A stretch of DNA of 37,211 bases. Source: Flavobacteriales bacterium CG18_big_fil_WC_8_21_14_2_50_32_9. GTDB lineage: Bacteria; Bacteroidota; Bacteroidia; Flavobacteriales_E; Vicingaceae. This document shows positions 32,872-37,211 of this stretch, in pieces (the first letter of the stretch is position 1; each line of letters opens with the position of its first letter). The notes under the pieces were generated by a model. The model made no database searches, had not been told where the DNA came from, and worked only from the letters and a program-made list of their open reading frames with translations. The position numbers and the translations under genes were made by a program. The DNA lies in the NCBI GenBank assembly GCA_002770955.1, contig PCUH01000074.1, positions 4,233-41,443 of the forward strand, given 5' to 3'.

Positions 32872-33420
32872 ATGAAAAAAATTATTTTATCATTATCATT
32901 TGTTGCTGTTGCAGGTTTCTTTTTAAACTCGTTTACATCTTCAGAAAAGATTTCATATACCAAATATGAATATGCAGCAGACTTGAATCCGCTTTGGAAA
33001 GATTATAAATCATGGTATAAAGTTACTCATGAGTCACCAAATACTGGGGATCCAACAGGATTTTTGGATGGTAAACATAGTGGAACAAAAGCATATAGAG
33101 AGATTTATATTAATAAAAAAGGAGAAGGAATTCAAAAAATGGCAGGAAACAACAAATATCCAGCAGGGACAGTTGTGGTAAAAGAAGCATACAAAAACAA
33201 AGAAGCTTGGGAAGCTAAGAAAAAACCTGTTTTAACCGTTATGGTAAAATTGGATGCTGGAAAATCTCCTGATACTAGTGATTGGGAATATTATATGGGT
33301 TCATCTAAAAAGAATTTATTTATGAATTTTCAATCATTTTGCTCTAAATGTCATGTGTATGCACAAGCCAAAGATTTTGTGTTTATGAATGCAGATCAAT
33401 TAAAACTAGAGAAAAAATAA
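32872..33420 (+). CDS. Cytochrome P460-family protein
   Basis: A 182-residue periplasmic protein with a signal peptide and a cytochrome P460 fold pattern (WYKVTHESPNTGDPTGFLDGKH, AYREIYINKKG, YPAGTVVVKEAY). It has one C-terminal haem motif C157-SK-C160-H161. Classical P460 haem enzymes oxidise hydroxylamine with a Lys- or Tyr-crosslinked haem, but broader family members have other or unknown roles. Nothing here points to nitrification. The gene ends 25 bp before a clear terminator hairpin. Confidence 0.85.
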   Translation: MKKIILSLSFVAVAGFFLNSFTSSEKISYTKYEYAADLNPLWKDYKSWYKVTHESPNTGDPTGFLDGKHSGTKAYREIYINKKGEGIQKMAGNNKYPAGTVVVKEAYKNKEAWEAKKKPVLTVMVKLDAGKSPDTSDWEYYMGSSKKNLFMNFQSFCSKCHVYAQAKDFVFMNADQLKLEKK

Positions 33421-33440
33421 TCTTTTTTATAAATCATAAA

Positions 33441-33471
33441 AAAAGTCTTAGATTATTCTAAGGCTTTTTTT
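33441..33471 (+). terminator. Rho-independent terminator after cytochrome P460
   Basis: CTTAGA (33447-33452), loop TTAT and TCTAAG (33457-33462) form the core. The stem extends outward through a G-C pair into an A-run facing a T-run, and seven Ts follow (33465-33471). It should end the P5 transcript and separates it from the ankyrin gene. Confidence 0.85.
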
Positions 33472-33500
33472 ATTTTTGACCCATCGTAAACTTTTACAAA

Positions 33501-34376
33501 ATGAAAAAGCTCATCATCATTTTTCTATTTCTTATTTCTATCCTGTTTTCTGTCTTTTTTATTCGTTGTGTTTCTAATAACACATCAAAAATCAACAATG
33601 AAACAGAATTTTATTCTTTCATTGAAAACAACAATGTTACGCAACTAAAGGAAGTTTTACAGCATACAGAAAGCAAAATGGAATTTTTAAATAAACAAGA
33701 TAGCTTAGGAAACACATGGTTGCACTATGCGGCTAATTTTAATGCTAACGAAATTATCACACTTTTCCTCATAAATGGATCAGATCCAAATATAATTAAT
33801 AATGAATCACTTACCCCTTTAGATATTGCAAAAAATAATAATTTTAATGAAATAGTAGCTAAGATTTATGAATTTCAATTTCAAAATTGGAAATCGCAAA
33901 ACGAAAAATTTAGCGAACAAGAGGTAGAATACGCCATTATTAATGACAACGTACTGATTTTAAAGGAAATTATTAACAACAACATTATGCTTGATTCCAT
34001 GGAATTAAGCAATGGTTTTTCACCGCTTATAACAGCCATTTTTTCCAATAGCACCAATTGTGCATTACTTTTAATAGAAAAAGGTGCAGACCCAAACAGT
34101 CAGTTTGATACACGTTCTGTACTATCCATGGCGGCTATGTTTAATCAACTACAAGTTACTAAATTATTACTTGAAAAAGGAGCTGATATTAACGCAACAG
34201 ACGGTACATTGGCCACTCCAATTATGTTTGCTGCAGAAGAAGGAAATGAAGAAATTGTAAAATTACTACTGCAACACCGTGCTGATACTTCCATAAAAGA
34301 TAAATTAGGAGAAACCGCTTACGATAAAGCGTTAAAAAACCAATATAATCAAATAGCAGCATTACTAAAATTGTAA
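33501..34376 (+). CDS. Ankyrin-repeat exported protein
   Basis: A 291-residue protein with a long hydrophobic N-terminus ending FFIRC (Cys23), a weak lipobox by Bacteroidota standards. Around five ankyrin units follow in two blocks (about 60-115 and 165-290), with typical TWLHYAANFNANEIITLFL, LLEKGADINATDG and FAAEEGNEEIVKLLLQ patterns; the segment between them is degenerate. Ankyrin repeats mediate protein binding. It stands between the cytochrome terminator and the thiol-redox operon. Its last codon and stop overlap promoter P6. Partner unknown. Confidence 0.85.
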   Translation: MKKLIIIFLFLISILFSVFFIRCVSNNTSKINNETEFYSFIENNNVTQLKEVLQHTESKMEFLNKQDSLGNTWLHYAANFNANEIITLFLINGSDPNIINNESLTPLDIAKNNNFNEIVAKIYEFQFQNWKSQNEKFSEQEVEYAIINDNVLILKEIINNNIMLDSMELSNGFSPLITAIFSNSTNCALLLIEKGADPNSQFDTRSVLSMAAMFNQLQVTKLLLEKGADINATDGTLATPIMFAAEEGNEEIVKLLLQHRADTSIKDKLGETAYDKALKNQYNQIAALLKL

Positions 34377-34399
34377 GGAAATAAAAAACCCTTCGTCTA
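34372..34399 (+). promoter_or_regulatory. ECF-type promoter P6 for the thiol-redox operon
   Basis: TGTAAG (34372-34377), 16-nt spacer, CGTCTA (34394-34399), 67 nt upstream of the thioredoxin ATG. It overlaps the stop codon of the ankyrin gene, so the promoter constrains that gene's 3' end. Confidence 0.65.
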
Positions 34400-34466
34400 T
34401 TTGTCCAAACATATACACATTATTACTATAGCTGAGCTTTAGGGTATGTAATTAAAACTAATAATT

Positions 34467-34925
34467 ATGAATAAATTGATGTATTTTATAATAGGCACAT
34501 TAATAATAGGCTTGATTCTCTCTGCCTTTAAAAGTCAAAAAGTTGACTATAATAAAGACACTTCAGAAGGTATTCAATTTTATAAGGGATCTTGGCAAGA
34601 AGCTTTAAAAAATGCGGAGAAAGAAAATAAAATTATTTTTCTTGATATTTACGCTACTTGGTGTGGCCCATGTAAAAAACTTAAAGCACACACATTTTCT
34701 GATGCAAATGTGGGAAATTTTTACAATACTAACTTTATTAATGTTACATTGGATGGAGAAAAAGGAGAAGGTGTTGAATTAGCTGAAAAATATGGCATAA
34801 AAGCTTATCCAACATTGTTATTTATAAATTCTTCAGGAAAAATAATTTTTAGAACCGCTGGATATCACAAAGTAGAAGAATTTAATGAATTAGGAACTTA
34901 TGTGTTAAATAAATACCATAAATAA
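34467..34925 (+). CDS. Membrane-anchored or exported thioredoxin-like protein
   Basis: A 152-residue thioredoxin-fold protein with an N-terminal hydrophobic anchor or signal (about 4-20) and the active site WCGPC (Cys66, Cys69). GIKAYPTLLFI carries the cis-Pro. The layout matches exported thiol-disulfide proteins related to the DsbD C-terminal domain. First gene after P6, with 2 bp to the next gene. It likely reduces or recycles the two peroxiredoxin-like proteins encoded behind it; that pairing is inferred from the operon. Confidence 0.9.
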   Translation: MNKLMYFIIGTLIIGLILSAFKSQKVDYNKDTSEGIQFYKGSWQEALKNAEKENKIIFLDIYATWCGPCKKLKAHTFSDANVGNFYNTNFINVTLDGEKGEGVELAEKYGIKAYPTLLFINSSGKIIFRTAGYHKVEEFNELGTYVLNKYHK

Positions 34926-34927
34926 AA

Positions 34928-35569
34928 ATGACAAAATATACCATAATGAAAATAAATATTTTATTACCGATTATGCTAATAGCACAAGTTTCTATTGGAC
35001 AACAAAATGACGCAGAAAAGAAAGAACCTCAAGGTTTAGCAATTGGGGATACTGTTCCAAGTTTTGAAGCCATTGATGCAGACAGTAATTTGGTTATATT
35101 TGATGAATTGATAAAAAAAGAACCTGTGGTGTTGATTTTTATAAGAGGGCAATGGTGTCCGATATGCAACCGACACATGAATCAACTACAAGATAGCTTA
35201 CAAGCCGTTTATAAAAAAGGAGCCAATGTAATAGTAATTTCTCCCGAAAAGCCTGAATACATTGAAAAAACAATTGAAAAAACAGGAGCTCAATTTACCA
35301 TTCTGTATGATGAAAATCAAAAAATATCCGATGCTTTTGATGTAACTTTTGAACCTAGTGGAAAAGATAAGATGGTTTATAATACTGTACTTGGTGCTAA
35401 GTTAAAAGAAACTCATACCGATGATTCTGAGCGTTTGCCTATTCCTGCCACTTTCATTATAGATATAAATAAAAAAATAGTCTGGAGACATTTTGATCCA
35501 AATTATAAAAACAGATCTACCATAAAAGAAATAATAGAAAATATTCCTGTAAAGAAGGCCAATAACTAA
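34928..35569 (+). CDS. Exported peroxiredoxin-like (AhpC/TSA) protein
   Basis: A 213-residue redoxin-family protein with a signal peptide (ending VSIGQQ) and the motif RGQWCPICNRH (Cys77, Cys80), a C-x2-C in the position of the peroxidatic cysteine. VISPEKPEYIEKTIEKTGAQ and LPIPATFIIDINKKIVWRHF are typical AhpC/TSA stretches. ATG 34928 is used; ATG 34946 is also possible and gives a shorter signal peptide. Probable peroxide reductase in the periplasm, operonic with the thioredoxin upstream. Confidence 0.85.
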   Translation: MTKYTIMKINILLPIMLIAQVSIGQQNDAEKKEPQGLAIGDTVPSFEAIDADSNLVIFDELIKKEPVVLIFIRGQWCPICNRHMNQLQDSLQAVYKKGANVIVISPEKPEYIEKTIEKTGAQFTILYDENQKISDAFDVTFEPSGKDKMVYNTVLGAKLKETHTDDSERLPIPATFIIDINKKIVWRHFDPNYKNRSTIKEIIENIPVKKANN

Positions 35570-35572
35570 AAA

Positions 35573-36100
35573 ATGTATTTAAAGAAAAATGATAAAATAA
35601 TAGATTTTGAGTTAACAGACTATTTAGGTAATAGAATTAAGTCATCAGATTACAAAGGGCAAAAAGTGTATTTAAGTTTTTTTAGAGGAGCTTCTTGTCC
35701 ATTCTGTAATTTAAGAGTTCATCAGCTAATTAAAAACTATTCAAAATTTGAAGCCAATAAGATTCAAATTATTACTTTCTTTGCTGCAACAAAAGAAGAA
35801 ATAAATAAATATGCAGGCAAACAAAATGCCCCTTTTACCATAATTCCAGATCCAAATTCGGAAATCTATCAAAAATACAACATTCAGCAATCTTCCTTAG
35901 GGATGATTAAAACAATGATGAATCCTGTTAAAATGATGAAAGTGATGTTTAGTAAGTTTTTTAACTTAAATTCCATTAAGGAAAAACCTATTTTGCCTGC
36001 AGATTTTTTAATTGATGAAAATCAGCTAATTTATAAAGCTTATTATGGTAGTGATTTCGGAGATCATCTTACATTTGAAGAAATTTTAAATTGGAAGTAA
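35573..36100 (+). CDS. Peroxiredoxin-like protein, cytoplasmic
   Basis: A 175-residue AhpC/TSA-like protein without signal peptide. FRGASCPFCNLRVH holds Cys42 and Cys45 at the expected peroxidatic position; FFAATKEEINKYAG and ILPADFLIDENQLIYKAYYG match the peroxiredoxin-like family. A Met/Lys-rich insertion (about 112-128) is unusual. It starts 3 bp after the previous stop, and its TAA overlaps the next ATG (TAATG, 36098-36102), so translation is coupled to the AhpD-like gene. Confidence 0.85.
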   Translation: MYLKKNDKIIDFELTDYLGNRIKSSDYKGQKVYLSFFRGASCPFCNLRVHQLIKNYSKFEANKIQIITFFAATKEEINKYAGKQNAPFTIIPDPNSEIYQKYNIQQSSLGMIKTMMNPVKMMKVMFSKFFNLNSIKEKPILPADFLIDENQLIYKAYYGSDFGDHLTFEEILNWK

Positions 36101-36651
36101 TGGCAAAAATCAAAGTAATACAACACGAAGAAGCTACCGGAAGGCTTAAAGAAATTTATGATGAACTGGTGCAAAAACGTGGGAAACTTGCCGAAGTGCA
36201 TAAAATACAAAGTTTAAGACCTGAAAGCATTGTAAAACATATCGATCTGTATATGGAAATTATGTTCTCAAAATCTGAATTAAGTCGTGCCGAACGTGAA
36301 ATGATAGCTGTGGTTGTTTCTGCTGCCAATAATTGTTCTTACTGTCAAATTCATCATGCTGAGGCATTAAATAACTATTGGAAAGATCAAGAAAAGGTGG
36401 AACTGTTTAGGGTAGAATACACATCGGTAAAACTTACCCTAAAAGAAACAGCTCTTTGCGAATATGCAAAGCACTTAACGCTTTTTCCTTCGAAAGATTT
36501 TGGTTTGGTTGACAAACTTAAAACAGAGGGGTTATCTGAAAGTGCTATTTTAGATGCAACATTGGTTATTGCTTACTTTAATTTTGTAAATAGAATTGTG
36601 TTGGGATTAGGTGTTAACCTAGAAGAAAACGCAAGTGGTTATCACTATTAA
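36100..36651 (+). CDS. AhpD-like peroxidase-related enzyme (carboxymuconolactone decarboxylase family)
   Basis: A 183-residue all-helical protein of the CMD/AhpD superfamily, 'peroxidase-related enzyme' type. The redox motif is Cys79-x2-Cys82-x3-His86 in NNCSYCQIHHAEAL, matching the AhpD active site. AhpD proteins pass electrons to AhpC-type peroxiredoxins, which fits the gene directly upstream. The ATG at 36100 is chosen over a TTG three codons earlier because it overlaps the previous stop (TAATG). No signal peptide. Confidence 0.9.
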   Translation: MAKIKVIQHEEATGRLKEIYDELVQKRGKLAEVHKIQSLRPESIVKHIDLYMEIMFSKSELSRAEREMIAVVVSAANNCSYCQIHHAEALNNYWKDQEKVELFRVEYTSVKLTLKETALCEYAKHLTLFPSKDFGLVDKLKTEGLSESAILDATLVIAYFNFVNRIVLGLGVNLEENASGYHY

Positions 36652-36657
36652 TTTACC

Positions 36658-37173
36658 ATGCAAAAGTTTATTTTAATATTATCCTTTTTATCTTTTTTTA
36701 TAAATTCTTCGTTTATAAACGAAACTCAGAGGAAATCCTATCATTTGTTTAAGATTGAACGCAGTAAAGATGCCAACGAAATTTTTTATGATATTAATAC
36801 CGAAAAAGCAGGTTGTTTAAACATTAACAATCCAATTAATCCGTATTGGATTAGGGCAACAGAAGGTGGTTTATTAAAACCATTAACTTGGATTCAACAA
36901 AACTATGCGTATGGGTTAGAATATGTCTATAAATCAGAAAATCAGGCTAAATTTCATTTTGTTTCCTATAAAAAAAGAGACTTTATATTAAAGAGAAATG
37001 CTCAAGGTTATTTTAAAGTTTTTACTCAGTTAAATCAAAAAGAGGTAATTGTAAATCGTATCTTTATCCAAATTGATGGAGGCACATTTTGGTTTCCTAA
37101 AATTTCTCAAGTAGAATTACACGTTCAAGACCCAATAACAAACAAAAAATTAATAGAAATTATAAAGCCATAA
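36658..37173 (+). CDS. DUF4833-family exported protein
   Basis: A 171-residue protein with a signal peptide (about 1-20) followed by HLFKIERSKDANEIFYDIN, NPINPYWIRATEGG and FWFPKISQVELH, which I recognise as DUF4833. No function is established for that family to my knowledge. It begins 6 bp after the AhpD-like gene and is probably the last gene of the P6 operon in this window. Bases 37174-37211 hold nothing recognisable. Confidence 0.75.
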   Translation: MQKFILILSFLSFFINSSFINETQRKSYHLFKIERSKDANEIFYDINTEKAGCLNINNPINPYWIRATEGGLLKPLTWIQQNYAYGLEYVYKSENQAKFHFVSYKKRDFILKRNAQGYFKVFTQLNQKEVIVNRIFIQIDGGTFWFPKISQVELHVQDPITNKKLIEIIKP

Positions 37174-37211
37174 CAACCTAATGAACAACTAAATTCTTCT
37201 TAAACAAGTTT

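Overview
The window looks like chromosome from a member of the Bacteroidota, most likely Flavobacteriales. It is AT-rich, and Shine-Dalgarno sequences are mostly absent. It carries families typical of that group: DUF2652, PycTM/DUF5706, DUF547, DUF4833, YHS proteins, LpxR-like proteins, lenient lipoboxes and many signal peptides ending in Q. No rRNA, tRNA, CRISPR array, transposase or phage gene was seen.

Layout. (1) 102-2023, minus: a GH113-like lipoprotein and an outer-membrane barrel protein. (2) 2192-5687, plus: an alpha/beta hydrolase, a stand-alone FMN/3Fe-4S glutamate-synthase-like protein and an HD-PycTM membrane protein. This last gene converges on a DUF2652 cyclase-like protein (5692-6843, minus), which is divergent from polyphosphate kinase ppk1 and a DUF1348 protein (6881-9316, plus). 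(3) 9313-23936, minus: an envelope and phospho-transfer block. In transcription order it holds an Aur1-like PAP2 protein, three consecutive ~1200-residue paralogues (metallophosphoesterase, kinase-like domain, BamA-like barrel), a second PAP2 phosphatase, a YHS protein and an LpxR-like lipid A deacylase. (4) 24094-32093, plus: an FAD oxidoreductase, a DUF547 lipoprotein, a membrane 4Fe-4S protein, a MORN-type protein and three membrane-linked glycosyltransferases. (5) 32405-33420: a c-type cytochrome and a cytochrome P460. (6) 33501-34376: an ankyrin protein. (7) 34467-37173: a tight thiol-redox operon (thioredoxin, two peroxiredoxin-like proteins, an AhpD-like protein), then a DUF4833 protein.

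Two structures stand out. First, six intergenic sites share the form [T/C]GTAAG-N16-CG[A/T]CTA with exactly the same spacing. They lie in front of the barrel/GH113 pair, the hydrolase/GltB-like pair, the PAP2/triplicate block, the redox-glycosyltransferase operon, the cytochrome pair and the thioredoxin/peroxiredoxin operon. Four of the six form two divergent back-to-back pairs. This looks like the signature of one ECF sigma factor, encoded elsewhere, that ties envelope and redox genes into a regulon. Second, the three paralogues have diverged in a telling way. Only the last (11792-15523) keeps the purple-acid-phosphatase-type metal ligands. The first (19362-22955) has lost them but keeps an intact D-x-H-x-x-N kinase-like motif. 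The middle one (15523-19197) is damaged in both. A 142-bp direct repeat flanks the three-paralogue/PAP2 block, and a 22-bp inverted repeat brackets the start of the middle paralogue.

Functions are assigned from motifs and family memory without database searches. Kinase activity, cyclase activity and sigma-factor identity are inferences.
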